64,000 bases of DNA from assembly GCA_022008415.1 (NCBI GenBank), contig JAIRBC010000017.1:53700-117699 (forward strand), in the 5' to 3' direction. This document shows, in pieces, positions 1-8,991 of the stretch. The translations under genes were made by a program, and so were the position numbers. This DNA comes from Cerina litoralis. Its GTDB lineage: Bacteria; Bacteroidota; Bacteroidia; Flavobacteriales; Flavobacteriaceae. The notes beneath the pieces were generated by a model. It worked only from the letters and a program-made list of their open reading frames with translations. It did not search any database and was not told the origin of the DNA. The stretch's first letter is position 1. Each line of letters starts with the position of its first letter.

Positions 1-190
1 TATTGGTTTTTACCGCCTTAATATTTTTGTTGTAGGCAAAAACATCGTAAACCGCTTTGCCCGTATCGAAGGGCTTGCCCCCAACGGCTCCCTCACCAAT
101 CGTGATAACGTCTTCATCACAGGAAAAAAGGCATAACATAACAAATAACCCTACTATCGCAGGAAAAAACGCACTTTTCGAAAGGTTCAT
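1..190 (-). CDS. DUF4270-type lipoprotein, N-terminal part (cut by window edge)
   Basis: The reading frame opens with ATG at 188-190 and runs off the left edge. The first 63 residues start with MNLSKSAFF, have a hydrophobic stretch and a lipobox ending LFSC at about residue 24, so this is a predicted lipoprotein. The acidic segment after the cysteine, then [20 protein letters not shown], matches my memory of DUF4270 proteins, which in flavobacteria sit directly downstream of the short glycogen synthase gene as here (5 bases after its stop). The function of DUF4270 is unknown to me. The family assignment rests on the N-terminus and gene order only. Confidence 0.72.
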   Translation of the reverse strand, partial: MNLSKSAFFPAIVGLFVMLCLFSCDEDVITIGEGAVGGKPFDTGKAVYDVFAYNKNIKAVKTN

Positions 191-195
191 ACAGA

Positions 196-1005
196 TTATT
201 TTAAGACTTTATCCCTGTAAAATTCCCCATAGGCTTCTTCAAATTCTTGTAAAGAAACGTAAGGCAATACCGGTTTTTGAAGGTTGGAAATGTAGTTGGC
301 CAAATCTTCAGGGATTTTTTCAGTGGCTAAAATAACGGCATCGGAAAAATCTACCGCGACTTTTAACAAATTATTATAATTGGGTGTTTTTAAGGAACTT
401 ATGCTTTCTTCGGAAATTCCATCAAAAATTATTTTTTTGGATATGTCTGAGTCTAGCTCCCCTTCAAAATCCTTGCCATAAATAGAGGTTACTATTTTGC
501 TATCGGCAAAAAGGGGCTCATCTTTATAGTAATTACGCAAATACAACGGAAGCAAGGCGGCCATCCAGCCATGAACATGGATAATATCTGGAGACCAGTT
601 CAATTTTTTTACCGTTTCGACCACGCCTTTGGCAAAAAAAATCGCCCTTTCGTCATTATCGGGGAAAAGATTTCCCTCCTCATCGGTAAAAGTGGCCTTC
701 CTCTTAAAATATTCTTCGTTATCTATAAAATAAACCTGTATGCGCTCTCTCGGAATAGAAGCTACTTTTATGATCAGGGGCATATCCATATCATTGATGA
801 CCAGATTCATCCCGGACAACCGAATTACCTCATGAAGTTGATGCCTGCGCTCGTTTATATTCCCGAACCTCGGCATAAAAATCCTAATTTGGCCACCATT
901 GCTATTGACCATTCTCGGGGCTTCGTAAGACATTAGGGAAACTTCGTTCTCGGGTAGATAGGGCACTAATTCTGAAGATACAAACAATATCTTTTTACCA
1001 TTCAT
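196..1005 (-). CDS. glycogen/starch synthase-like protein, N-terminal GT5 domain only
   Basis: The 269-residue protein resembles the N-terminal Rossmann domain of ADP-glucose-dependent glycogen synthases (GT5). It begins [14 protein letters not shown] and has [11 protein letters not shown] around residues 141-151, the motif that follows the first domain in GlgA. Canonical GlgA is about 480 residues; the C-terminal nucleotide-binding half is absent, and the K-x-G-G-L loop expected after the first strand is replaced by [12 protein letters not shown] full-length catalytic enzyme is therefore unlikely. It is divergent from panC and followed by the DUF4270 gene. A short GT5-type protein in this position is common in flavobacteria, so this is not a local truncation. 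Its role is unknown. Confidence 0.8.
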   Translation of the reverse strand: MNGKKILFVSSELVPYLPENEVSLMSYEAPRMVNSNGGQIRIFMPRFGNINERRHQLHEVIRLSGMNLVINDMDMPLIIKVASIPRERIQVYFIDNEEYFKRKATFTDEEGNLFPDNDERAIFFAKGVVETVKKLNWSPDIIHVHGWMAALLPLYLRNYYKDEPLFADSKIVTSIYGKDFEGELDSDISKKIIFDGISEESISSLKTPNYNNLLKVAVDFSDAVILATEKIPEDLANYISNLQKPVLPYVSLQEFEEAYGEFYRDKVLK

Positions 1006-1041
1006 AAAACTTGTATTTTATTTATCGGTCAAGCGTGGGTG

Positions 1042-1087
1042 CAAAATTACAAAAATTATGCAGATTAGCCGTAATTATATAAGTTTG
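1042..1087. promoter_or_regulatory. divergent promoter -7 elements between the glycogen synthase-like gene and panC
   Basis: TAATTTTG on the minus strand (1042-1049) and TAAGTTTG on the plus strand (1080-1087) both fit the Bacteroidota TAnnTTTG box. They point towards the glycogen synthase-like gene and panC. A TTG box at the usual distance is not evident for either, so these are suggestive only. Confidence 0.45.
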
Positions 1088-1107
1088 CGGGCTTATAATT
1101 TACACCT

Positions 1108-1956
1108 ATGCAGGAATTCAATACCCAAAAAAGCCTTAAATCCCATCTTTCATCCAGCGAATTGAAAACCAGAACTATTGGATTTGTGCCAACTATGGGC
1201 GCCCTGCACCAAGGACATATGGCCTTGGTAAAAAGGTCTGTAGAGGAAAATGAGGTTACCGTGGTGAGCATCTTTGTAAACCCGACCCAATTCAACAATA
1301 AGAACGATCTGGAGAAATACCCCAGGGACCTTGCAAAAGACAAGGAATTATTAAGCGGGATTTCGAATAGCATCCTCCTTTTTACCCCCTCGGTCAAAGA
1401 AATCTATGCCGACGATGTGGCTTCCAAATTTTACAATTTTGACGGAATGGATCAGGTTATGGAGGGCAAGTACCGGAAGGATCACTTCGCCGGGGTGGCC
1501 ACGATAGTTGAAAAACTATTGACCCTTGTCATGCCTACCAAAGCCTATTTTGGGGAAAAGGATTTTCAACAACTACAGATTATTAAAAAATTGGTCCATA
1601 CAAAAAAAATCCCCGTGCAAATCGTTGGCTGCCCAATTGTCAGGGAGCCCAATGGATTGGCCATGAGTTCCAGGAACCAAAGGCTCTCCAAGAGCACTAG
1701 GAAGGAGGCGGGATTTATATACCAAATCCTATTAGGTGCCAACGAACAATTTGGCACGAAAAATGCCATATCTATAGCGGAATGGGCAACGGCCCAGTTC
1801 AAAAACCGGCTCGAGTTTGAACTTGAGTATTTTGAAATTGCAGAATCGGATACTTTAAAGAAACTAATCGATAGGCAAAAAAACATAAAATACAGGGCAT
1901 TTGTTGCGGTTTATGCCGACGGCGTCAGACTCATTGACAACATAGCCTTAAATTAA
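1108..1956 (+). CDS. panC: pantoate--beta-alanine ligase
   Basis: This enzyme joins pantoate and beta-alanine with ATP to give pantothenate, the coenzyme A precursor, in the cytoplasm. The 282-residue length is normal. Visible motifs are PTMGALHQGHMALV near residues 28-41 (HxGH nucleotide-binding motif), KYRKDHFAGVATIV, GEKDFQQLQ, and PNGLAMSSRNQRLS, which holds the KMSKS-like MSSRN. The ATG start is the first in frame. panD begins 13 bases downstream, so the two enzymes that make beta-alanine and use it are co-transcribed. Confidence 0.97.
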   Translation: MQEFNTQKSLKSHLSSSELKTRTIGFVPTMGALHQGHMALVKRSVEENEVTVVSIFVNPTQFNNKNDLEKYPRDLAKDKELLSGISNSILLFTPSVKEIYADDVASKFYNFDGMDQVMEGKYRKDHFAGVATIVEKLLTLVMPTKAYFGEKDFQQLQIIKKLVHTKKIPVQIVGCPIVREPNGLAMSSRNQRLSKSTRKEAGFIYQILLGANEQFGTKNAISIAEWATAQFKNRLEFELEYFEIAESDTLKKLIDRQKNIKYRAFVAVYADGVRLIDNIALN

Positions 1957-1969
1957 TTAACTTTGTCCC

Positions 1970-2320
1970 ATGTTAATAGAAGTTGTAAAATCTAAGATAC
2001 ACCGTGTAAAAGTCACCGGGGCCGACCTCAATTATATCGGTAGTATTACCATTGATGAAGACCTGATGGATGCGGCCAATATTATACGTGGTGAGAAAGT
2101 TCAGATCGTGAACAATACCAACGGGGAACGACTGGAAACCTATGCAATTCCCGGCCCAAGAGGTAGCGGGGAGCTCACCCTGAACGGGGCCGCGGCCAGA
2201 AAGGTAGCCGTGGGGGATGTGCTAATCCTTATCACCTACGCACAGATGGAACTCGAAGAGGCCAAAAAATTCAATCCCGCTTTGGTGTTCCCCAATGAGG
2301 AGAACAATCTACTCAAGTGA
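1970..2320 (+). CDS. panD: aspartate 1-decarboxylase (pyruvoyl enzyme precursor)
   Basis: It makes beta-alanine from L-aspartate for pantothenate synthesis. The 116-residue precursor is expected to self-cleave between Gly24 and Ser25 (YIGSITID), giving the pyruvoyl group on the Ser25 end. Lys9, Tyr22, Arg54, Thr57, Tyr58 and Asn72 of the well-studied E. coli enzyme all fall at the same positions here, so the active site looks intact. It follows panC by 13 bases, and the next gene starts 9 bases after its stop, which suggests a longer operon. Confidence 0.97.
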   Translation: MLIEVVKSKIHRVKVTGADLNYIGSITIDEDLMDAANIIRGEKVQIVNNTNGERLETYAIPGPRGSGELTLNGAAARKVAVGDVLILITYAQMELEEAKKFNPALVFPNEENNLLK

Positions 2321-2329
2321 TATCCCATT

Positions 2330-3295
2330 TTGAAAAGCTCCCTTAAAAAGACTCTAAAAACGACTCTTCCCATAGCATTGGGAGTTTTTTTAGTCTGGTA
2401 TTCCTACCATATTACCTCCCCGGAAGATCGGCAAGAGATACTCCATTACATCCAAGAAGCAGACTTGTTTTGGGTAGGCATGTCCGTGTTGTTGGGCATA
2501 GCCAGCCATATTTCTAGAGCCATCCGTTGGAATTTCCTCTTGGAGCCTCTTGGATACAAGCCCAGGCTGAGCAACAATGTCTTTATTATCCTAATCGCAT
2601 ATTTTACCAATTTGGGAATCCCGCGCTCGGGGGAGTTCCTTCGGGCCACAGCCTTGGCAACTTACGAAGATGTTCCCTTCGAAAAAGGTTTTGGCACCAT
2701 TGTCACGGAAAGGGTAATCGACGTGATCATGCTCCTTCTCATTGTTTTGACAACCCTGGTTCTCCAGACCGATATTATATTGGACATGCTTCTAAAGCGC
2801 GGTGTTAAACTCAATAATATTTTTATCCTACTCGGTGTCGGACTTATGGGATTATTGCTCTTTTTCCTTTTTGTCAAAAAATCCGGTCACCCGTTGGCAA
2901 AAAAAATCAAGGGTTTTGTAAAAGGCCTCATGGAAGGGGTCCTCAGTGTCTTTAAAATGAAGCGCAAATGGGCCTTTCTTTTCCATACCCTTTTCATTTG
3001 GGCCGCCTATATAGGTATGTTCTGGGTGATAAAGCACACGGTCCCTGAAACCATGGGGCTTACTCTAAGCCAATTGCTTGTCGCCTTTGTTGCCGGTTCC
3101 TTCGCCATTACCGCTACCAACGGTGGAATTGGACTATACCCTATTGCCGTAAGTAAATCTCTGGCCCTTTTTGGTATAAGTTCCGTCTCGGGGGATGCCT
3201 TTGGCTGGATCATGTGGATCTCACAAACTGCGATGGTCGTAATATTTGGTGCAATATCTTTTCTGGTTTTACCGTTATGGAACAGGAATAGATAA
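2330..3295 (+). CDS. UPF0104 / lysylphosphatidylglycerol synthase-type transmembrane protein
   Basis: The 321-residue protein is almost entirely hydrophobic with about eight membrane segments. It carries features of the LPG_synthase_TM (UPF0104, AglD-like) fold, such as SRAIRWNFLLEPLG near residue 62 and GIPRSGEFLRA near residue 98. Only the transmembrane half known from MprF is present, with no lysyltransferase domain. Members are thought to flip or transfer lipids, but no substrate can be named here. The start is a TTG codon 9 bases after panD; no better ATG lies nearby. It probably belongs to the panC-panD operon. Confidence 0.85.
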   Translation: MKSSLKKTLKTTLPIALGVFLVWYSYHITSPEDRQEILHYIQEADLFWVGMSVLLGIASHISRAIRWNFLLEPLGYKPRLSNNVFIILIAYFTNLGIPRSGEFLRATALATYEDVPFEKGFGTIVTERVIDVIMLLLIVLTTLVLQTDIILDMLLKRGVKLNNIFILLGVGLMGLLLFFLFVKKSGHPLAKKIKGFVKGLMEGVLSVFKMKRKWAFLFHTLFIWAAYIGMFWVIKHTVPETMGLTLSQLLVAFVAGSFAITATNGGIGLYPIAVSKSLALFGISSVSGDAFGWIMWISQTAMVVIFGAISFLVLPLWNRNR

Positions 3296-3363
3296 CTCAA
3301 CTATATGCACAGTCATTAGATAGGTTTTACAAGCCTAGTAAACCAAACCAAATATACCATCTT

Positions 3364-4506
3364 ATGAAGCGGTTGATCGCAACCATTGCCTTTTTACTCT
3401 GTTACGGCTTAAAAGCCCAAGTAACCCAAGACGTCTTCGAATCTTTTAAACTGCAACAAAAAAGGAACGTTAGTTACTACATTCCCGAAAATTATTCCGC
3501 AGCCAAAAAGTATCCCATAGTCGTAGTTTTGGACGCCGAATATCTATTTGACAACGTGGTTGCCAACACCAAGTTCCGAAGTCGGTTCCAGGGCATGCCG
3601 GAATGTATCGTCGTGGGTGTAAACCAGTACAAAAATGAACAGCGATATTACGATTGCGGCTTTGAGAAGGACACCGGATTGCCAACCGATGACGGTAAGA
3701 AGTTTTTTGAGTTTTTGGGCATGGAACTCATCCCCTATCTCGAGGGCAATTACAGCACAGCTCCTTTTAAGATGTTCGTTGGGTATGACATTACCGCCAA
3801 TTTTGGCAACTTTTATCTCTTTAAAGAGAAATCGATCTTTAACGCCTACATCAGTATCTCTCCAACGCTTGCTCCGGAAATGGAAACTAGGGTTCCCGCC
3901 AGATTGGGCGCCTTGGATCAGAAAATTTTCTACCAACTTATCTTGGAAGGGGAAAAAACTAAAGATAGGGCAGGTATTCTGGCAATCGACAAGGCCATAA
4001 AAGCCTTGGACAAGGACAATATCTACTACAATTTTACGGAATACCCCTTGGCAGACCACGTTACCGTGGCTACCTACGGGATAGGACCGGCACTGGATAA
4101 TATATTTTCTATCTTCAAGCCAATTAGCCCAAAAGAATACAAAGAAGAAATATTGACATCGGACGATCCCCCATTTAAATACATGGAGAACAAATATGCC
4201 ACGATCCAAGAACTTTTTGGTTTTAAAAAACCGATAGAACTCAACGATATCATGGCCATCTACGCCGCTTCAAAGAAAAAGGAAGATTACGGGTCTCTAA
4301 AAAGCCTGTCCGACCTATGTAAGAAGGAATTCCCGGACACCATGATGGGATTTTATTTTGAAGGAGAGTGTTACGAGCACGAAGGCCAGGCCAAAAAAGC
4401 TTTGCGCACCTATGAAAAGGCCTTCGGTATGGAGGAAATAGATTTCCTAACCAAAGAAATGGCCCTGGAAAAAATTGATGCTCTCAAAGCCGATTTCGGG
4501 TTTTAA
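3364..4506 (+). CDS. secreted esterase-fold protein (PF00756-like) lacking the nucleophile serine
   Basis: The 380-residue protein has a signal peptide (MKRLIATIAFLLCYGLKAQ) and a region of about 20-260 resembling the esterase D/Fes-type alpha/beta hydrolase fold, with YPIVVVLDAEYLFDN as the early strand. At the expected nucleophile elbow the sequence is MFVGYDITANFGNFYLF; the usual G-x-S-x-G serine is Asp. A catalytic hydrolase is therefore doubtful. Residues about 320-375 look like one or two TPR-type helices (GECYEHEGQAKKALRTYEKAF). It sits between the UPF0104 gene and radA, an order I recall from other flavobacteria. It is probably periplasmic; the function is unknown. Confidence 0.8.
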   Translation: MKRLIATIAFLLCYGLKAQVTQDVFESFKLQQKRNVSYYIPENYSAAKKYPIVVVLDAEYLFDNVVANTKFRSRFQGMPECIVVGVNQYKNEQRYYDCGFEKDTGLPTDDGKKFFEFLGMELIPYLEGNYSTAPFKMFVGYDITANFGNFYLFKEKSIFNAYISISPTLAPEMETRVPARLGALDQKIFYQLILEGEKTKDRAGILAIDKAIKALDKDNIYYNFTEYPLADHVTVATYGIGPALDNIFSIFKPISPKEYKEEILTSDDPPFKYMENKYATIQELFGFKKPIELNDIMAIYAASKKKEDYGSLKSLSDLCKKEFPDTMMGFYFEGECYEHEGQAKKALRTYEKAFGMEEIDFLTKEMALEKIDALKADFGF

Positions 4507-4842
4507 TTGGTGTACGTCTATAAAGTTACAATAAGCGCGTTACGCTCGTTTTTGTAAACAGTCATTTACAGTAGTAATCTCCTTGGTTTTCAAAACCTGC
4601 CCGCACCTGGCGGGCGGCCTTCGCAAGCCTTGTTCCCGAACCTTCTAGCTCGGACACACGACTATTATGGGTAAACACCTATTAGGGGTTTTGAGCATGG
4701 GGTTGAAATTTATGAAGTAAGGACAATTGCACACCCCGCTATGGATAGTCTCCCCCAACTTTAATACGTCACATACTTCCAAACAAAACCCCGTGCGTTT
4801 TCAAACTTCTTATTACCTTTATCGCAAACCCGAAAAACAAAA
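4507..4842. other. intergenic region with a GC-rich mini-hairpin
   Basis: There is no convincing gene. A perfect 6-bp stem GCCCGC/GCGGGC with a 5-base loop lies at 4599-4615. It is one of several GC-rich mini-palindromes in this window. An A-rich stretch and TTACCTTTA (near-match to TAnnTTTG) precede radA. Confidence 0.6.
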
Positions 4843-6201
4843 ATGGCCAAGACAAAAACCGCCTTTTTCTGTCAAAACTGTGGTACCCAATACGCCAAAT
4901 GGGTCGGACAATGCGGAGCCTGCAAGGAGTGGAACACGATCGTAGAGGAAGTACTCCAAAAAGAGGAAAAAACACCTTGGAAAAGCGCTGCCAACACCTC
5001 TAAAAAAGTTGCTGCCCCGCTCCGGGTCAAGGAAATAAGCACGGAAAAGGAACTTCGCCTTAATACTTTCGATCAAGAATTCAACCGGGTGTTGGGCGGT
5101 GGATTGGTGCCCGGATCCCTCGTGCTGTTAGGCGGGGAACCGGGTGTCGGAAAAAGTACCCTCTTGCTGCAAATTGCCTTAAAACTCCCCTATACGACCC
5201 TTTATGTTTCCGGGGAGGAGAGCCAAAAACAGATCAAGATGAGGGCGGATCGCATTCATCCCCATAGCGAGACCTGTTTTATCCTTACCGAAACCAAAAC
5301 CCAAAATATATTTCGACAAATAGAGGCTATAGATCCCGATATCGTCGTTATCGATTCTATTCAGACCCTTCATTCCGATTATATAGAATCTGCCGCTGGA
5401 AGTATTTCCCAGATCCGGGAGTGCACCGCGGAGCTTATCAAATTTGCCAAGGAGACCAACACTCCCGTGGTCTTAATCGGGCATATTACCAAGGACGGTT
5501 CCATTGCCGGGCCCAAAATCTTGGAACATATGGTGGATACGGTGCTCCAGTTTGAAGGCGATCGCAACTATGTGTATCGTATACTCCGCGCCCTAAAAAA
5601 CCGTTTTGGCTCTACGGCCGAACTGGGAATTTACGAAATGCAGGGGAGAGGATTGAGGGAGGTAAGCAACCCCTCCGAAATCTTGATTTCCAAAAATGAC
5701 GAAGGCCTTAGCGGTACGGCCATAGCCGCTACCGTAGAAGGCATGCGGCCCTTGATGATAGAGATCCAAGCACTGGTAAGTACGGCGGTTTATGGCACGC
5801 CCCAACGGTCTACCACGGGCTACAACGCCAAAAGGTTGAATATGCTCTTGGCCGTTTTGGAAAAGCGAGCCGGTTTTAAACTGGGAGCCAAGGACGTCTT
5901 TCTCAATATTACCGGGGGAATCTCCGTAGACGACCCGGCCATAGATCTGGCTGTGATAGCGGCCATTCTTTCCAGTAATTCAGACATTCCCATCGATAAA
6001 GGGATTTGTTTTGCAGCAGAAATTGGACTAGCTGGGGAAATACGCCCCGTACAGCGAGTGGAGCAACGAATTTTAGAAGCCGAAAAATTGGGCTTTCATA
6101 CCATTTATGTATCCAAAAACAATAAAATATCCCTAAAAAGCACCCATATTAAAGTGCCATTAGTGGCCAAGATCGAGGATGTGGTGAGGAGTTTGTTTTA
6201 G
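4843..6201 (+). CDS. radA: DNA repair protein RadA (Sms)
   Basis: RadA is a RecA-like ATPase and helicase that promotes branch migration in recombinational repair. The 452-residue protein has all three expected parts: an N-terminal zinc finger with Cys10, Cys13, Cys24 and Cys27; a RecA core with Walker A GGEPGVGKST near residues 97-106 and the RadA-specific KNRFG motif (RALKNRFGSTAELG) near residue 250; and a C-terminal Lon-protease-like domain (about 280-452). No key residue is missing. It is preceded by a 336-base gap, so it probably has its own promoter. Confidence 0.97.
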   Translation: MAKTKTAFFCQNCGTQYAKWVGQCGACKEWNTIVEEVLQKEEKTPWKSAANTSKKVAAPLRVKEISTEKELRLNTFDQEFNRVLGGGLVPGSLVLLGGEPGVGKSTLLLQIALKLPYTTLYVSGEESQKQIKMRADRIHPHSETCFILTETKTQNIFRQIEAIDPDIVVIDSIQTLHSDYIESAAGSISQIRECTAELIKFAKETNTPVVLIGHITKDGSIAGPKILEHMVDTVLQFEGDRNYVYRILRALKNRFGSTAELGIYEMQGRGLREVSNPSEILISKNDEGLSGTAIAATVEGMRPLMIEIQALVSTAVYGTPQRSTTGYNAKRLNMLLAVLEKRAGFKLGAKDVFLNITGGISVDDPAIDLAVIAAILSSNSDIPIDKGICFAAEIGLAGEIRPVQRVEQRILEAEKLGFHTIYVSKNNKISLKSTHIKVPLVAKIEDVVRSLF

Positions 6202-6283
6202 GCGATTTTTGCTTTTCGGCATACGCTTACATCTTCTCGCTTATTGAACTGGTTTCAACCTTTTCCATTTGCTAAAACCTCGA

Positions 6284-6397
6284 TCACTTTCGCATTAACC
6301 TTGCCACGAATAATATAATCAAAATCACTACAAAGATCAAAGCTGCTTGCCAGAAACCTATGGCCAATATGTGTATCATACTAAATAAATCTATCAC
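6284..6397 (-). CDS. very small membrane protein, TatA-like N-terminus (candidate)
   Basis: A frame of 37 codons from GTG (6395-6397), or 31 from ATG (6377-6379), encodes a single membrane helix. The core reads IGFWQAALIFVVILIILF and is followed by the basic end ARLMRK. The start resembles the N-terminal helix of TatA, but the following GGKKIPEL-type amphipathic helix is missing. It fills the otherwise empty 323-base space between radA and the aldo/keto reductase. It could be a real small membrane peptide or a decayed fragment; I cannot decide from sequence alone. Confidence 0.4.
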   Translation of the reverse strand: MIDLFSMIHILAIGFWQAALIFVVILIILFVARLMRK

Positions 6398-6524
6398 TGT
6401 TTTTATGGTGTAAAATTGAAATTACTTTGATATTTCATTAGACGAAAAAAGGAAAGAGCAAGGGTGGGTATATGCCTGAACAAGTATTTTAGTCAAAAAA
6501 ATAGTTGTGGTTGGACCTATTAAT

Positions 6525-7565
6525 TTATGGAGCCGGATTGGGAATTTCGTTGTGGATCGTCTCGATGCCTGCAAGGACCTCATCGCTTAGTTTTACATCG
6601 ATACTCTCTATGTTTTCCTTCAACTGTCGCAAGTCCGTGGCCCCAATGATGGTGCTCTTTACAAAAGGCCGGCTGTTGACAAACGCCAAAGACATCTGGG
6701 CCAGGGATAAATCGTTTGCCTGGGCTAGCTCATAATATTTTTGGGTGGCCGCCATAGCCGTGACACTACTGTATCGCTTGTAATTTGGAAATAGGGTAAT
6801 CCTTGAGTTTGCAGGTTGTCTCCCTCCCAAATACTTACCACTGAGCACCCCAAAACCCATAGGGGAATACGGAATCAGGCCAATACCCTCCCTTATGGAT
6901 ATTTCCGAAAGGCCAATTTCAAAAGTACGGTTTAGCAAATTATAGGGATTTTGAATGGTTATCATCCGGGGAAGACTGGCGTGTACCTTGCTCTCTTCCA
7001 AAAAACGCATAACGCCCCATGGCGTTTCATTGGAAACGCCAACTTGTCTTATTTTGCCTTCCCGGATCAAATCCCGCAACGTTTCCAATACTTGATGGAG
7101 GTTATCTTCCCAATGATCGGTTACGTCGTGTTTATAGCCCCGTGTACCAAAAAAGTTGGTCTTGCGCTCTGGCCAATGCAGTTGGTACAGATCTATATAA
7201 TCCGTTTGAAGCCTTTGCAAACTGCCTTCCACAGCATCGATGATGGAATCCCTGGTATATCCGGAATTTCGAATAAATTTGGTTTGGCCTCCCTTACCGA
7301 CGATCTTGGAAGCCAACACCACTTTGTTCCGATTGCCCGTTTTTTTGAACCAAGTGCCTATAATTCTCTCGGTTTCGCCATAGAGATCTTGAGAGGAAGG
7401 GATGGGATACATTTCGGCGGTATCAAAAAAATTGACGCCCTGTCCCAGAGCGTAATCCATTTGTTCATGGCCCTCTGCCTCCGTATTCTGCTTGCCCCAG
7501 GTCATAGTACCCAAACAGATATTACTGACTTTGATATCGGTATGGGGTAGTGTAGTATAGTTCAT
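6525..7565 (-). CDS. tas: NADP(H)-dependent aldo/keto reductase, Tas family
   Basis: The 346 residues equal the length of E. coli Tas and align with it from end to end by eye: LGTMTWGKQNTEAEGHEQMDYA, FDTAEMYP, ASKIVG, YIDLYQLHWPERKTNFFG, IRQVGVSNETPWGVMRF and ITIQNPYNLLNR. The catalytic tetrad Asp-Tyr-Lys-His of the AKR fold is visible in DTAEMYP (D, Y), ASK (K) and LHWP (H). The physiological substrate is not defined; Tas-type enzymes reduce carbonyls or act on sugars. A TATCTTTG promoter element lies about 50 bases upstream of the ATG at 7563-7565. No partner gene is obvious. Confidence 0.92.
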   Translation of the reverse strand: MNYTTLPHTDIKVSNICLGTMTWGKQNTEAEGHEQMDYALGQGVNFFDTAEMYPIPSSQDLYGETERIIGTWFKKTGNRNKVVLASKIVGKGGQTKFIRNSGYTRDSIIDAVEGSLQRLQTDYIDLYQLHWPERKTNFFGTRGYKHDVTDHWEDNLHQVLETLRDLIREGKIRQVGVSNETPWGVMRFLEESKVHASLPRMITIQNPYNLLNRTFEIGLSEISIREGIGLIPYSPMGFGVLSGKYLGGRQPANSRITLFPNYKRYSSVTAMAATQKYYELAQANDLSLAQMSLAFVNSRPFVKSTIIGATDLRQLKENIESIDVKLSDEVLAGIETIHNEIPNPAP

Positions 7566-7616
7566 CGGAATATTAGTTTATCAAATTTTTTATTAAAAGC
7601 AGTGATTTAAAATGAG

Positions 7617-7624
7617 CAAAGATA
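7617..7624 (-). promoter_or_regulatory. TATCTTTG -7 element for the aldo/keto reductase gene
   Basis: TATCTTTG on the minus strand fits TAnnTTTG and lies 51 bases before the tas start codon. No TTG box at 17-23 bases upstream is seen, so support is partial. Confidence 0.45.
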
Positions 7625-7836
7625 ATAGAACAAAAGACATTTTTTAAATTGGCAACTTCCAAAATGGGCAGCATTTTACGATAAAATGACCCCGAGAAAG
7701 GACTACTTTCAAAAAGCTCTCGCCGAGCCCCCTCTAGAGCAACGGGTAGAATGGTGTTCCAATGGGGTCCTTCGTCACCAAAGATTTCATCGAACCGCAC
7801 CCCCCTTACGTCGCGTTTTTGGCAATCCTATGGCGA

Positions 7837-8616
7837 TCATAAGGAATAGGGAGATGGGTCTAACTCTAGAAGAATAGGGCAATGATCGCTGTGTTTTGCA
7901 CCGGGCAATATCACCGACCTTTTCAACATGCTCTCAAGGGGTCGGGAAACCATGCCATAATCTAAACGCCAACCTTTGTTGTTTGCCCTCGCATTGGCCC
8001 GATATGTCCACCATGTATAATTATCCGGATCCTTGTTAAAATGTCTAAAACTATCAATAAAACCGCTCTCCATAAAATTGCCGATCCATTCCCTTTCTAC
8101 GGGTAAAAACCCAGATACATTGGCGTTTCTAATGGGGTCATGGATATCGATGGCTTTGTGACAAATGTTGTAATCACCACAAATGACCAGATTGGGACGT
8201 TCTTGTTTAAGCCGATTTATATACGCGTGAAAGTCGGCCATATATTGTAGTTTGTGCGCTACGCGGGCAATATTCGTACCCGAAGGCAAGTAAAGACTCA
8301 TCACGGAAATACCGTTAAAATCGGCACGTATATTTCGGCCTTCAAAATCCATATAATCCAATCCCGTACCGAACTCCACATGATCGGGGCGGGTCTTGGA
8401 CAAAATGGCCACCCCGCTATATCCTTTCTTTTGGGCACTGTACCAGTAATGGTAGGGATACCCTGCATCCTTGAAAAGGGAAAGATCTAATTGATCTTCG
8501 TTTGCCTTTATTTCCTGTAGGCACACCACATCCGGATCGGCACTTTGCAGCCATTCCAAAAACCCTTTCCTGATCGCCGCACGGATTCCATTTACGTTGT
8601 ATGAGATTATTTTCAT
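7837..8616 (-). CDS. xth: exodeoxyribonuclease III (AP endonuclease family)
   Basis: It is an Mg-dependent nuclease of base-excision repair that cuts at abasic sites and has 3' exonuclease activity. At 259 residues it is of normal length. Motifs in order are MKIISYNVNGIRAAI, CLQEIKA (metal-binding Glu), MSLYLPSG, GDYNICH (Asp/Asn catalytic), RLDYGMVS and KHSDHCPI (catalytic His). I place the start at the ATG of MKIISYN (8614-8616), preceded by AAATAAA. An in-frame ATG 18 codons upstream adds a tail foreign to the family. Confidence 0.95.
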   Translation of the reverse strand: MKIISYNVNGIRAAIRKGFLEWLQSADPDVVCLQEIKANEDQLDLSLFKDAGYPYHYWYSAQKKGYSGVAILSKTRPDHVEFGTGLDYMDFEGRNIRADFNGISVMSLYLPSGTNIARVAHKLQYMADFHAYINRLKQERPNLVICGDYNICHKAIDIHDPIRNANVSGFLPVEREWIGNFMESGFIDSFRHFNKDPDNYTWWTYRANARANNKGWRLDYGMVSRPLESMLKRSVILPGAKHSDHCPILLELDPSPYSL

Positions 8617-8991
8617 TTTATTTCGATTCGCGTTTATACTGAAGTGCCCTTGAACATTAGGGATCGACAACGTTTAGACAAAAGAGGAAAGGCATTTCAT
8701 AGAAAAACTCCTAGGCGAATTGCAGCCTTTTTAACTTTGCTACTTTTGCCCTTCATCTTAATTTTTTCCAAAATCGCACAATTTCCAAAGTGAAATAAAT
8801 CGTCTTCGTATGCGCGTCCCACCTTAACATTTGTCCAAAAATAGGGATTGTTTACCAGTCCTTAAAACACAATGATTTACCACAATCCTCAGGTTGCCGC
8901 ATTCCTGGCCCGGTAAAAGTTGATGTTTGGAAGATATAATCCCTACCTTTGTAGCTTATAATTTGACTTGAGTTTTTAATTTAATTCCGAT
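8617..8991. other. intergenic region between exonuclease III and the TonB receptor
   Basis: No gene is supported in these 375 bases. The right end holds the TonB receptor promoter at 8919-8951; the rest shows nothing I can name. Confidence 0.6.
8919..8951 (+). promoter_or_regulatory. Bacteroidota-type promoter of the TonB receptor gene
   Basis: TTG at 8920-8922 and TACCTTTG at 8944-8951 are separated by 21 bases, within the usual spacing. The start codon lies 40 bases downstream of the -7 box. Confidence 0.65.

Noticed and set aside
196..1005. Glycogen synthase as a frameshifted full-length gene
   Set aside because: The frame ends cleanly and DUF4270 follows after 5 bases; no C-terminal GT sequence is found downstream.
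3544..4209. 221-codon open frame antisense to the esterase-like gene
   Set aside because: Composition is unlike a protein family (many Trp, Cys and Phe runs) and it lies wholly opposite a well-supported gene.
7573..7800. 75-codon frame on the minus strand between tas and xth
   Set aside because: No family resemblance or signal sequence; the promoter of tas (7617-7624) lies inside it.
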